From Mortierella sp. BCC40632 (taxonomy: Eukaryota; Mortierellomycota; Mortierellomycetes; Mortierellales; Mortierellaceae): a stretch of 64,000 bases of DNA. The stretch covers positions 1,872,501 to 1,936,500 of the forward strand of contig WAEK01000001.1 in NCBI GenBank assembly GCA_011634665.1, given 5' to 3'. Shown in pieces: positions 26,409 through 43,312 of the stretch (positions are counted from its first letter, which is position 1; every line of letters begins with the position of its first letter). A program made the translations under genes and the position numbers. Under the pieces are notes generated by a model. It was given only the letters and a program-made list of their open reading frames with translations, was not told the DNA's origin and did no database searches.

Positions 26409-27302
26409 ACTTTCTCTATCTTTCTCGCTCTGTCCGGAACACGTCGAGGTCCTGGTCAAAAAAAAAAAGGTGGGGCGAACGGTTTACAGGCGAGGGGCGG
26501 GCGAGGGCGGGTCGCACCCGTGTGATGATGATGGTGACTCTCGATTCGTCCACTTGCTTTTTTTTTTTTTTTCTTTCTTTCTCTTCTCTCTTCACTCTTC
26601 ACTCCTTCTCACTCTCTTCTCTTTTTTGACTTTTTTTTCTTTTTTTCCTTCTCCCTGTGCTTGCTCGCTTGCACTTCTTCCTTCCACCCTTCCTTTCTTT
26701 GGTTCATCCCATCCCATCCCATCCCATCCCCACTCCTATTACAATTTCTATCCTCTGCCCGCCCACCTGCTCCTCTCCTCGACCTTTCTTTCTCTTTCTT
26801 TTTTTTCTTTTTTTTCTTTTCTTTTCTTTTCTGTTCTTTTTTATATATATATATATATATATTTACTTTTTTTATTTTTCTTTTGCACGGAGATTTCCTC
26901 TTCGACTGCAGCAGCTCTCTCCTCACCTCCGCACTCTCCACATACACGCGCCGCCCCTTCGCGCTCCGCCAGTGTAAGTCGCCGCGCGTCCGTCTCTGCG
27001 CGACCGGGGCATGTGTGTCTGCAACTCTGCAATGGCTCCTGATCGCCTGTCATCTAATCATCTCTCCTTGTCTTGACTCGCATCAAACAGTGTGAACACT
27101 GATCACCCACAAAAGGGAGCGCTTTCTGTCCATCGTGTTTGCCAGACCAGAGACAGACCAGACCGCCACCAGCGAAACGGACGGCCACGCCCCCCGACCA
27201 GACCCTGATTTCCCAGAGACCCGCAATAATATCCATCTCGCATCGGGCCAGAGTCCCTTTTTTCTCTCTTTCTTTCTTTCTCTCTATCTCTCTTACTCCC
27301 TC

Positions 27303-27343
<41 letters not shown>

Positions 27344-27723
27344 CAATCTCTTTTCCTCATCTCGGCCGGCGTGGACATCATCTCGCTCTCTGCCAATCAA
27401 TCTCTTTCTTCTTTCCTCGCATCTCTCTTTTCTCTTCCTTTCTTTTTCTCTTTCTCATTTTCTTTCTCCTCACCCCTCTCCTCTCACCGCCCCCTCCTGT
27501 CTCCTCTCCGCTCTCGCCGCCCCTGCATCCCTGCATCCCTGGTCTCCAACGTCATCGCGCCCTTCCTCTCTCCCTCTTTCTCTCTCCAATCTCTCTCTCT
27601 TTTTCTTTTCTTTTTTTTTTTTCTCTTCTCTCAAATTCTCCTCTCACGCGCCCCTCGCCTGCGACGCGCCTGCATCTCGGCATCAAGCCCAAGCCCGCAT
27701 TCCCTTTCCCGCAAGCCTGCCTC
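25072..27723. other. Divergent intergenic region between forkhead and PKA-R genes
   Basis: The 2.65-kb region carries an A30 run at about 25454-25483, a CT-rich block at 26320-26410, TTTTC-rich stretches, a (CCCAT)n-like run near 26706-26730, a (TA)n tract at 26843-26862 and a long CT-rich leader at 27250-27660 just before the PKA-R start. Long pyrimidine-rich leaders are typical for this genome. Open frames here are Ser/Phe/Leu-rich by composition only. No gene is supported. Confidence 0.65.
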
Positions 27724-28689
27724 ATGTTTGCCTCGTCGACTTCATCCCAGTCGCCTACTCATCGATCGCTCCCGCCGGTCTATGCAGAGATCCTCAATGA
27801 CCTCAACCAAAAGGTGATTGCCGCCCAGCCTCAGGATGTGCTCCAGTTTTGTGCCAACTACTTTAACCACAAGCTCGAGGAGCAACGCATCCACTTTATG
27901 GCGCCAGGTAACGTCTCACTTTCTCTCGTTCTCTCTCGGTCTCCTCTTCTTATTTATTCTGCGTAGTATACCATTTGTTGCCCATCCGGCACCACCGGAC
28001 ATTTTTGATGGGCAAGAAACCGCGATGTAGAGTGTGGAAAACTCCTGTTTATTGCCAATGTGGATATCTGGACGATAGAACAAACAAGTAGTCCATACGA
28101 GAGAGTGGAGAGAGGAGGAGAGCGCTATTCAATCCTATCTCAAGCACTGTTCGCTTCTTTGTGGCCACTGTCGCTCTTTGTGTGCCATCTCTGCATACCC
28201 CGCATCGTCCAAGACCGACTCTTGGAAGGAGCATGGTGGGAAGCAACTCTCTCTTTTTTTTTTCTTTCTTTTGCTTACGCCCTTTTCCTCGCTCCTCCTC
28301 GGCTAAAAATCCGTCAGTTACGGGCGGGAAAAGAAGAGGACGGAACTGTGGACGGCACGCGGCACAGAGGCGGTGTTCGTGACAACAACATTCCTTGTGG
28401 AGGGTAGAGATGGGGGAAGTGGTCGAAGGAAGGGGAGAGGGAGGAAGAGGAGAAGGAGGAATTGGGGGAAGGAGGAGGAAAAGAAGAGTGGGAAAGAGAA
28501 GGAGCGAAAGTGAGAAGGGAGGTGCAACCCTTCCTGGTCTGAAAAGGAGGCCCGCTGTTGATGACCCCTACTTCCGAAAGCGTAGAACATGGCCCACTTC
28601 TCCCTACTGTTCACGCCTCTTGCCCATTCGATCTAACGCTCCTTCTGTCTGTCTTTCTGCCTGTTTGTCTCTCTGCCTGTCTGTCTCTA

Positions 28690-28742
<53 letters not shown>

Positions 28743-30233
28743 TCTCTCTTTCTCTTTCTCTCTTTCTCTCTGTCTCTGTCTCTGTCTTTCTCTACCCATC
28801 TCTCCCTACTCTCTCCATGCGTATCTTGGTCTACTGGGCCATAACTTTCTTACGCCCTTTCTCACTTGCGCTGAATTCTTATCCCGCTCCTCTGTAAACA
28901 ATGTGGTAGCCCGGGGCATGCCTCCCTCTGTTCGGGATGCCCCCCAGTTCCTGCCCGCTACGGTCGTGACACCGCCCGCCCGTGCGCTGGCCTCGCCAAA
29001 GATCGGCAGTGCTGCCACGCCTGCAGCCTCGAGCCCAGATCACTCAATGGAGAGCGAGAGCGACAATGATAGTGACGACGACTCGCAGGACGACGGAGAG
29101 CTGATCCCCATACCCCCCGCCCATATGCTCAGCCGGCGTCCCTCGGTCAGTGCCGAGAGTATGGTCCCCAGCCACCAAAACTACGTCAGAACCGTTATCG
29201 CCAAATCCGACGAACAGCGCCGACGTATCGAGGTTTCGATTGGCAACAACTTTTTGTTCAAGAATCTGGATGAGGATCAACATGAGGACGTAGTCAATGC
29301 CATGACAGAAAAACGCTTCCACCGGGGCGACAATGTGATTGAACAAGGCGCTGTCGGTGATTTCTTCTATGTAGTCGAGACAGGAACGCTGGACGTTTTT
29401 GTGACAAAGAACGGCAACCCCGCTGAAAAAGTCTTTGAATATGGGCCTGGTGGAAGCTTTGGAGAGTTGGCACTGATGTATAATGGCCCCCGTGCAGCCA
29501 CAGTGACCGCCACTTCAGATGTCGTCCTCTGGGCATTGGATCGCATCACATTCCGTCGTATCCTGATGGAGAATACCTCCCGGAAGAGACGCATGTATGA
29601 AACCTTTTTGGAAACGGTGCCATTGCTTATGTCTCTGGAGCCCTATGAACGCCACAAGATTGCCGATGCTCTAGAATCGGTCTACTTTGATGATGGTCAG
29701 GTAGTAGTGAAGCAAGGTGACCAAGGTGACAACTTTTTCATCATCGAGCAAGGAGAAGCGACTGTCATCAAATGTGATGACAAAGGAGTTGAGTACCCCA
29801 TGCCAGGACTCGGACCTGGACAGTATTTTGGAGGTAATGGAACGATAATTTCTCCCTCTTTGATCCAAAGTACAACACCAATGCACAAAGCAATTGACTC
29901 TTTTTTTTTTTTTTTTTTTTTTGGATTTGTGGGGTAATAGAATTGGCATTGTTGAATGATATGCCTCGAGCAGCGACCGTGAGAGCAAAAGGAAAGCTAA
30001 AATGCGCTACGCTTGGAAAGAGGGCCTTTGTCCGCTTGTTGGGACCTGTGGTTGATATTATCAAACGCAACAGCAGCAACTACCAGACGATCGAGCAACA
30101 GATTCAATTCCAGCAACAACAATTGCAGAAGGAACAAGAACAGCAGGAGAGTCCAGCGGCTGTAGCACCCACAACGGTGTCGACGACAACGACGGAATCC
30201 TTGCACCCCCAAGATCAACCAAACCATCATTAA
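27724..30233 (+). CDS. BCY1: cAMP-dependent protein kinase regulatory subunit
   Basis: Three exons, 27724-27907, 28910-29833 and 29941-30233, encode 466 residues. Exon 1 carries the dimerisation/docking helix pair ([29 protein letters not shown]). A disordered acidic linker leads to the inhibitor site [11 protein letters not shown] at about residue 136, where Ser at the P-site makes it a substrate-type (RII-like) inhibitor. Two cyclic-nucleotide-binding domains follow, with phosphate-binding cassettes [16 protein letters not shown] and, across the second splice junction, [16 protein letters not shown]. Both have the Glu and Arg that hold cAMP. The C-terminus adds a Gln/Thr-rich tail. The protein binds and inhibits PKA catalytic subunits until cAMP releases them. 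Intron 1 is unusually long (1002 bp) and separates the docking domain from the rest; its acceptor was fixed by phase. Confidence 0.93.
27908..28909 (+). other. 1002-bp first intron of the PKA-R gene
   Basis: Donor GTAACG and acceptor TGGTAG are consistent with phase 1. The intron contains purine-rich sequence at 28400-28530 and a (CT)n microsatellite at about 28691-28736. Most other introns in the window are below 400 bp. Confidence 0.75.
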
Positions 30234-30377
30234 CACCCTGGTGGAGCTAGGAGGAAGGGGAACACCCGTGTACTCGCTATTGTTACTTTTTTGTCTATTT
30301 TTTTTTTTTTTTTTTATCGCCCTCTTATTCTTTGTGCTTAAAAGCTTTTTTACGACTGTTCGCCAACGAATTCTTCA

Positions 30378-30418
<41 letters not shown>

Positions 30419-31016
30419 AAACTATTACTGCTCTGGATTGTATCAACGCGCTTCAGGGCAACAATACAACCATGGAAAAGTTTTTTTTTTTTTTTTTTTT
30501 TTTTTCCTCATTCTTCCCTTCTACTGTCTCTTTTCTTCCTCTTTATTTTTCTCAGTCTTGTTATGCGTCTGTCTTATTTTTGGTTTTCCACCCTTTACAA
30601 CTGTGTCTATTTTGTCGTTCTCCATCTCCATTGGGATACTACATGTACTTTCAAAGTCTCTCTGTTACACCTCTTGTCTTCAATTAAACTAAGGATAAAA
30701 GAGAGAAAGAAAAAAATAATAATAATGAAGTGAACTGAGGAACTTAATGATCAGAAGGACAGGAACCAAAAAAAAGCAAATTTTTTTTTTTTTTTCATTC
30801 TTCTTCCTTCCCTTTCCATAACACATTGGACTTGATAATGTTTGGAGTATATACAAAGATCAAGGCTTTAATTATGAGGACTTTCTTATTAATAATACAA
30901 AATGAGATGCTATGGTACAACCATCAATTGACAAGATAGTTTGGTATGTAGAAGAAGCCAAGATAGAGATAAATGGCGTCATCTTCGTCAGAGTCAAAAG
31001 AAATCATGTCTTTTGT
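30234..31016. other. Convergent 3' intergenic region (PKA-R / RGS)
   Basis: It holds the 3' UTRs of two convergent genes. Poly-T runs lie at 30299-30316, 30480-30505 and 30780-30796, and a (CT)n tract at 30381-30416. No gene is seen. Confidence 0.7.
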
Positions 31017-32559
31017 CTACAGATCGGTGAACTTGGTGGTTTGGGCATTCTGAGCATGAGAATGGCGTCGGAGGGCTTTGGAGACAACCTTGAAGTGCAA
31101 CTTGGCCTTGAGACCCCAAGACCGATCATGGTCATGATCCGAATCCCCACTGATTTCAAGTTCGTCTCGGTCTTGATGAGGAAGATGAGAATCATCCAGG
31201 TTATTACAAAGATTACGGACAAGACCCTCGTAATCATAATGAAGGGTTGCTGCAGAAAAGAGACTGCTCTTGCTCTCATTGCGTGAGCAAAGTCCCAAGG
31301 GAGTGATCGATCCACTCATAGAGGATGCTTGGTCACGATCAAGTGAATCCAATGTGTTGGCACTCTCGTCCACTGACTCGAGAAACAATGGATAACTCGA
31401 AGACTTCATCAAGTCATCGACTGCATCGACCGCGGGGACAAGTAACCGAGGATGATAATTTCCCTCAGCTACGGCCTTGAGGATCCGACCACGAATCTTG
31501 TCCGAAAGGTTGAGCTCATAAGGGCTGTTGGTATTGGGAAGGATAAACGTCTCGAGTAGAATCAACATGTCACTTTGAAGATCCGAGAACTCGCGGGTTT
31601 GAACCTGAGTAATGAACGGGAGAGAGTCCTGGTGGAGGTTGAATTGTGGGCTCGACTCCCGGATCCGGTAGAGCAATGACTGAGCAGATACCTTGTGGTA
31701 AAAAAGAAAAAAAGAAATTCGAACACAAGAGAGAAATGAGTGAGCAAGAGCAGGAGGAACCATGGCACAAGGACCTGAAAGTCGTACAGAGTGGTCGTGC
31801 AGACTAAACTGAAAGGGTGAAAAATTCGGACAATGTGTATACCCGTGTACGATCGGGAGAGGGGAGAGAAAGAGAGAGAAAGAGAGAGAGAAGGGTTTGG
31901 GAGAGAGTAGGGATGGAGAGGGAAGGGATGGGAGGTGGAGAAGGGGCAGAGGTAGAGCAAAGGGGAAGAGATGGAGGAGGAAAAGACAGTAGACCGATCA
32001 TTGGCCCGAGGACAAGGCAAGAGGCAGAGACGTCACTGGAATGGGAAGCACCCGGATCCCTATTACTATTTGTTACCTTGTAGTGCCTGGCAGCAAGCCA
32101 AAAGGCTAGGTTCTCGAAACAAAACTGGCTCTGCAAGAACTCTGCAAATCGTTCCAGAGAGTAGGCCGTGCCATGTCCTTGGTCCCGTAGAATCTGATAA
32201 AGTGATGGATCGCTTGTACCATCCCATTTGGGTGAGGACAGGGGTGAGGAAGGGCTAGTCTCATCAAGGTCAAAGTTGCCGTCATCGTCGTCGCTAAAGT
32301 CGTGGCTAGAGTTGTAGTCAGAGCAAAACTGGCTCTGGGTGGAGTGGTCTGACCGCATGCTTGCAGAAGAATGTCGACGCGGACAAAATGGACGGACGGT
32401 TGAAGGAGGAAGGGTGTACAGGCCTGCGTAATATTTGGAGGCCGCTGATGAAGGAAATTGATGCGTTTGATGCTGTTGTTGCCGCTGCTGTTGCTGCTGT
32501 TTTGCTGGGAGTGGTGGGTGATGCTTGAGGTGTTGGTAGTAATGGAGGTGAGGATACAT
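31017..32559 (-). CDS. RGS-domain regulator of G-protein signalling
   Basis: Two exons on the minus strand, 32559-32077 and 31691-31017, split by a 385-bp intron, encode 385 residues. The RGS domain lies at about residues 118-275 and is interrupted by the intron. The first half is SLYQILRDQGHGTAYSLERF followed by FLQSQFCFENLAFWLAARHYK. The second half has LILLETFILPNTNSPYELNLS, IRGRILKAV and DDLMKSSSYPLFLES. These are the conserved RGS helices that contact the G-alpha switch regions and speed GTP hydrolysis. The N-terminus has a His/Gln-rich low-complexity stretch and an acidic patch (FSDDDDGNFDLDE); the C-terminus is Asp/Ser-rich and ends in a basic helix. No DEP or membrane segments are visible, so it resembles small RGS proteins rather than Sst2. 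Confidence 0.9.
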
Positions 32560-32662
32560 TATGTGTCCGTGGACGATTTCTGAAAGAACTATGGAAGGGA
32601 CAGTGGCTGGTAATCAGGACGAACAAACGGCGCTCATACCAAAGAGAACAGGGAAGAGGAGA

Positions 32663-32712
<50 letters not shown>

Positions 32713-35027
32713 TGAAAAAAAGTACTGTGTATCTGAATGAAAAGAGAGCCAAGACAGAGGCCGGCGCTAGTGGTGCTGGTACGACGTGGTGCAATCGACG
32801 AACGGGTCAATAGTGGAGTAAAGACAGGGGGCAACAAGGTAGTGAGGGGAGGTGGGGGTCTATCCGTAGGTTCAGGCTTTATAAGGATGCATGCAGCAGC
32901 CTGGTCGAGTAGGAAGGATTAGGGCAAAGGCTCTTGGCCAATGTACCCCAAGTGGCTCCCGAGATCGCTGTCCACTGTTGTAGAGCACAGAAGATAGTTG
33001 ACAGTACTCTTGTCGAACGGACCTTGTCCGTCCCGTTTCCCGTTTTGCTCACCACGAAAAACGACAGCGACGGATGCACATGAAGCTCTCAATGGGCCTA
33101 TCGAGGAGGGAAGAGGCAGCACTGGATTCGCAATATCCCTATCATCTTCGCTCTAAATGACATGCACAGGCGTTTGATGTCGCGAGATGAGCAATGGCAG
33201 GAACACGAGCATGGAAAAAGACGCAGAGACGTAGAGCGGAGTCGGGGAAGAGTGGGAGGTTGTACCACAGTCCAGAAGTTGGAAATGCATGGTTAGCAAA
33301 CGGGTTTGGCTCGTCAGTTGCCAGGCAATATTGAATATGCAAATCAGAGTGGCCATAGGTAATAAAAACCTTCTTCGGGTCCAACCCAAGATTTCTCTCC
33401 TAGTCATCCTCTCCTGGTAAGCTGCCTTGCTCTACCTACCGTCTTGACTAACCTCGAGCCCATCCTTTTTTTTTCTTTGCAAATGTCCAAAGGCTCTTCC
33501 TTTACGAAAAAAAAAAAAAAAAACTATTTTAACCGAGTCCGCTTCCATATCCTACTATCAACATGTATGCACACTGTTTGTCAGCCGTGCATTTCGATAG
33601 AGTCGGTTTCTACTGTAGCGCTCTGGCTCAAGAGAGAGAAGGGGAGAGTGAGAAGACACGGTTAGAGTTCCTGAAGATTGACCATGCGGTATATCCGATT
33701 CGCGATTCACGGGCTTGGTTCCAAACACGTTGCAAGCCCTCGTTGAGCCTGATCCGGTCATTGCAGCCCTTCCTTCCCTGACGTGCTCGATAATAGAAAA
33801 AAAGGCCCGACAGCGTCCGCACAAAATGGAAGTGAAGGTTTTGTTATACAGAATTTTATTTTGGAAAACACTATTGCCACGTTGCTCTTTTGACAAGTAA
33901 AAGTAGCCTCTTCCGCCCTGAAGTGAAAACCGAGCACGCTATTCGAGAGTGGCTGCATGTGTATACAAGGATGGCCCTAAGATGGATAAAGGGCTTGGGG
34001 AAGATCGGCATCGCTGCAAGGGTTAGTGGTCTATTCGGAGTACCAATGCCTCACTGGGATGGCTTTCTCCCGCGCTGGACTAGATTCGTATCGCGTGCTC
34101 GCCACGCAGACCCAATATCCAGAATTTCATGTCTAGACCCCACTTGCTGGACATGATAGGTTGTTATCCTTCTGCCACCACCGACACCGCCCCAGAATGG
34201 CTGAAAAGGTCAAGGTGACGACGGAACCCCCTTTAGCGGTAGACCTATAGTAATTACTGCCTTACTTGTCTCTATTCATCCTTAGCCGCGTATCCGTCAC
34301 TGGATTTAGCCACTTCAATACTGCTGTCCACCATTTGTATGACCGCCCCCGTTCTCTTTCTGGGAGCTCCAAAAAAAAAAAAAAAAAAAAAAAAGGTTGA
34401 GAGAGAGTGAGAGAGAGGGAGAAGGGCGATTACAGTAGAACGCCCATCTCTGGTATCTCCATATTACTTTCTGCTCTCTGAACAAAAAGCTCGCTTTGGA
34501 GGAGCAATGGGTAAAATAAAGGACAGGACAAAAGGAGGAGAGGTTTGTTCAATGACTCCCTCTTTCTCTCTTCCATTTAGATTGCTGTACTCACAAAATA
34601 GTCCAAGGTCCCCTCCTCCCTTAGTACACTGATCTTGTTGGCCAGAGCAAGATGTGCGTTTCCTGACAGGAGTTGAAGGAGGGTAACATAATTGCCGAGC
34701 GGGATCGCTACACTGCAGTGTCTCCTGGCTATTCCACTACATGCTGCATGTCGCTTCACTGGAAAACAGGTGTCGACTGAGGGCAAAAGGGTTATCGGGT
34801 CCCGAAAAATGAAAGAGGTGTTCTCTTTTCAGTTGGACTCTGTAGCCTTTTCTCAGTGAAAGCTGCTCCCAGGCGGCTTGAGCGACAGCGAAAACAGCAA
34901 GAGAGGAGCACACCGTCGACGAAACGAAGGCGCAGAGTAGGAATGATTGGACCAAGCGAATCGGTCGTCTGGCAGTAGCCAAGACCGCCCCATACATTTG
35001 CGCTCTTCCTGAAACGAGACTACAAAC

Positions 35028-35077
<50 letters not shown>

Positions 35078-35800
35078 TGCCATGGCCCCACGCTTGAGCA
35101 CCATCTCCTGATCTGTCGGCATACTCTCTTACTATCCGATGTCGTCTTCACTTCATCTCTGTGCTCCTCCTTGTACTCTCCTGTGCCCCCCCTTCTCCCT
35201 TTCTCCCTCTCTCCCTCTCTCCCACTTATCTTTCCTACACTCACGCTTTAGTTCCTGGCTGCCTGAATCACTGACGCCGCATGGAGGGCAGGTACTAGTT
35301 TCCAAGGGGACGTAATAGCTTACATCTCCACGGACTGCTGGCTCGTCGCATAGCGCATTTGCTCCGTCCTTTCCACGATATCTAGTGTTTGGAATCAGCA
35401 CGCGCTTTGAGGGCGGAGATGCCGTAAGGCCGTCGTAGTCGACAGTAGATATGATTGAGGCGAAAGTACTAAGCGCCCTTTCTCCTTTCCAAACCAGCTC
35501 GGCTTCCTTTGAAAAAGCCTAGTCTCTTCTGAAGGGAGTTTATTATACACTGTGTCATTAAACCATAGGACTGCTCACGACGGATGATATAAAGCAAGCC
35601 ATGGCCAGTCTCCACCCATCCAGGATCTTGCCCTCCAATTCTTCTTTCCATAGCCTTTCCTTTCTCTCGCTCTTTTGACACTGTCTGTCTTCCTTTAACA
35701 TCCCTCCTATCCTTGCCGCCTAATCTCGTACTCTTCTTCCCATCCACCGCTCTCCACCGCGCTCCACCCTCAAAACTCAGTCCCAGAACCCTCATTCATC
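32560..35800. other. 3.2-kb gene-poor intergenic region
   Basis: Between the divergent RGS and repeat-peptide genes I find no recognisable gene, RNA or transposon. It contains (GA)n tracts at 32669-32708 and 35029-35072, an A23 run at about 34372-34394 and several short open frames with no family resemblance. The promoter of the peptide gene lies at its right end. Confidence 0.55.
35588..35593 (+). promoter_or_regulatory. TATA box of the repeat-peptide gene
   Basis: TATAAA occurs in the context GATGATATAAAGCAAGCC, 208 bp upstream of the start codon, followed by a CT-rich leader. Clear TATA boxes are rare in this window, so this may mark a strongly or conditionally expressed gene. Confidence 0.5.
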
Positions 35801-36980
35801 ATGAAAGTTCTCTCGATTGCCTCTGCTGTCCTTGTTGTCGCCCTTGCAGCTGTCCAGGCCGCGCCTCTTCCCTCGAGCAATAACGATGCACTGTTTACCG
35901 ACTCGAAGGCCAACTTCGTACCCTTAAAGCGCGGCCTCGTCAATACTGAAATCACAGACAACACCGTCGATGTCAAGGCCCCAGTTAACGCTGATGCTAA
36001 GGATATCAAGGTTTTGAAACGCGGTGGTAGTCTCGTCAACACTGAAGTCACAAACGACGTTGTCAAGGCCAATGTCCCTATTGATGTCGATGTGAAGGAT
36101 ATCAGTGTCTTGAAGCGCGATGGTCTCGTCAACACTGTAATCAAAGACAACACCGTCGATGTCAAGGCCCCAGTTAACGCTGATGCTAAGGATATCAAGG
36201 TTTTGAAACGCGGTGGTAGTCTCGTCAACACTGAAGTCACAAACGACGTTGTCAAGGCCAATGTCCCTATTGATGTCGATGTGAAGGATATCAGTGTCTT
36301 GAAGCGCGATGGTCTCGTCAACACTGTAATCAAAGACAACACCGTCGATGTCAAGGCCCCAGTTAACGCTGATGCTAAGGATATCAAGGTTTTGAAACGC
36401 GGTGGTAGTCTCGTCAACACTGAAGTCACAAAACGACGTTGTCAAGGCCAATGTCCCTATTGATGTCGATGTGAAGGATATCAGTGTCTTGAAGCGCGAT
36501 GGTCTCGTCAACACTGTAATCAAAGACAACACCGTCGATGTCAAGGCCCCAGTTAACGCTGATGCTAAGGATATCAAGGTTTTGAAACGCGGTGGTAGTC
36601 TCGTCAACACTGAAGTCACAAACGACGTTGTCAAGGCCAATGTCCCTATTGATGTCGATGTGAAGGATATCAGTGTCTTGAAGCGCGATGGTCTCGTCAA
36701 CACTGTAATCAAAGACAACACCGTCGATGTCAAGGCCCCAGTTAACGCTGATGCTAAGGATATCAAGGTTTTGAAACGCGGTGGTAGTCTCGTCAACACT
36801 GAAGTCACAAACGACGTTGTCAAGGCCAATGTCCCTGTTGATGTCGATGTGAAGGATGTCAAGGTCTTGAAGCGCGATGGTAGTCTCGCCAACACTATAA
36901 TCAAAGACAACACCGCCGATGTCAAGGCCCCAATTGACGTCGATGCGAAAGATGTTTCTGTTGGCAAACGGGACATCTAA
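35801..36980 (+). CDS. Secreted Kex2-processed tandem-repeat peptide precursor (one frameshift)
   Basis: No introns are seen. The product starts with a clear signal peptide (MKVLSIASAVLVVALAAVQA, cleavage before APLPSS) and a short pro-region ending in LKR. Then come 11 peptides of about 30 residues, each closed by the dibasic site KR that Kex2 proteases cut. Two types alternate: A (DGLVNTVIKDNTVDVKAP...) six times and B (GGSLVNTEVTNDVVKAN...) five times. The A+B unit is 63 codons (189 bp), and the middle units are almost identical in DNA. The last A copy is diverged and ends in GKRDI. In the third B copy an A-run at 36430-36433 has four As where the other copies have three. This shifts the frame and stops it at 36463; downstream copies continue in the original frame. 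Either the assembly has an error or the allele is broken. It fits the fungal KEP class (repellents, pheromones, RiPP-like precursors). Confidence 0.85.
36121..36840 (+). repeat. 189-bp tandem repeat array within the peptide precursor gene
   Basis: The GGTCTCGTCAACACTG element recurs at 36122, 36311, 36501 and 36690. Spacings are 189, 190 and 189 bp, the 190 reflecting the extra A. Flanking A/B units at 35936-36120 and after 36840 are diverged copies. High identity makes the copy number in the assembly uncertain. Confidence 0.95.
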
Positions 36981-38042
36981 TCCCACCAACTCGTACTCGA
37001 CCAAAAGAGAAAGAAAGAAGGAAAGAAGGAAAGAAGGGACCAAGAAACCAAAGTAGCTTTTGGTCGCAGTTTTTTTTTTTTTTTTTCTTTTTTGTGAAAT
37101 TGTGCCGTGGATCCCTAGCATAGAACAATCAAGATGGTGACTCGGCGAATCACTCAAAGAAAGGGGAAAAGAAAAAGAAAAAAAAAAGAAAGAGAGAGAG
37201 AGAGGGAGAGAGAGAAAGAAAGAAAGAAAGAGAGAAAAGGGTCAGTCTGTTTGGGCTACTTTCACAGCTACCAAGGCATATATTTGGTCCAAGCTACTGC
37301 CTCTATCAAAAAATACGCCATCTCCACTTGGCCATTTTTCCGTAATATGCACTATATCCATATTCCTTTCACTTAATGCATCTAGTATCGAATAAAAGCT
37401 GGGGTTTTAATAGTCCTGAATACCGGGAGACTCTAGTGTTGAGCTCAAGTGATCGACCGGTGGATAGGATACCTGCCAGTCCCCAGGCCTATAAACCCTT
37501 TTGAGATGCGTTGTCCCACGTAGCACAGCTTTGATTACAGCGAGCGAGCGAGCGAGAGAAGGAGAAGGGAGAGAGAGGAGAGAAAAAAAAAGATCCACGT
37601 GATGAAACGGCTTCTCATCCGACGAGTTTCTTAAGCTCTGTCCTTGACTCATTCCACCACACTCTCCGTCCTTCCACTCTCATTCGCTCCAGTCACCCCT
37701 GACGCTTGTCCATTCTCTGCACAGGCTGTCTTTGTCTTGTTGTTCGCAACCACTGGTGAACGTCCTTCTCTCTTGTTCTCTTTCCTTTTTCCTTCTTCCA
37801 GTCATCTCAGGAACCAGCCAACCAACCACCTCCCAGTGTCAGGGTTCACTTTAATCAGGACCAATTCTCGACCGTCTCGACCGTCTTGAGGGAGCCGCCA
37901 CTACCCCACACACACCCCTATTCTTCATCCATCCCTAACTGGGTTCTTTTTCGCTCTCGCTCTTTCTCTCTCGTTCTCTCGCCCACTCTCGCCCACTCTC
38001 GCTCTTGCTCTCACTCACTCGCCCACTTTCTCTCATTTCGTC
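36981..38042. other. Intergenic region between peptide gene and PKC1
   Basis: It contains a poly-T run near 37069-37086, AG/A-rich low complexity at 37150-37230, and CT-rich leader sequence at 37930-38040 upstream of PKC1. I see no gene. Confidence 0.65.
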
Positions 38043-43013
<4,971 letters not shown>

Positions 43014-43273
43014 AAAAAAAAAAAAAAAAAAAGCGCCTCTCATTCTCACCATCGAAACCCCCCTTTGACATTTCCTAGTTTAAACAGTCTCCTTTTTTCA
43101 CTGTTGTAGTATTGTACGAGAGACCCAGCCTACAATCTGGTTGGATCACTCTCTCCCCCTTCCTCCTTCTTTGGGTGAGGAGGGGAAAAAGAAAAGAAAA
43201 AGTAATAGTAGATTAATCCTGCCACAAACATACACTCCTTCTAATGAAGATCCTAAGAATTTTTTTCTTGCTC

Positions 43274-43312
<39 letters not shown>

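Noticed and set aside
26224..27966. Phe/Ser/Leu-rich open frames of 200-275 codons
   Set aside because: They come from CT- and T-rich promoter and leader sequence. Composition is homopolymeric and only the end, from 27724, is real coding sequence of PKA-R.
33142..34156. Short open frames of 60-110 codons in the 3.2-kb gene-poor region
   Set aside because: No start context, splice-compatible partners, compositional signal or family resemblance is visible.
36121..36840. Regularly spaced repeats resembling a CRISPR array
   Set aside because: The whole unit is repeated without unique spacers, it is protein-coding, and the genome is eukaryotic.
35924..36976. Long antisense open frames (up to 350 codons) over the peptide repeat array
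   Set aside because: The 189-bp unit is a multiple of three and happens to lack stops on the reverse strand, so repetition keeps the frame open. The antisense product has no signal peptide logic or family match.
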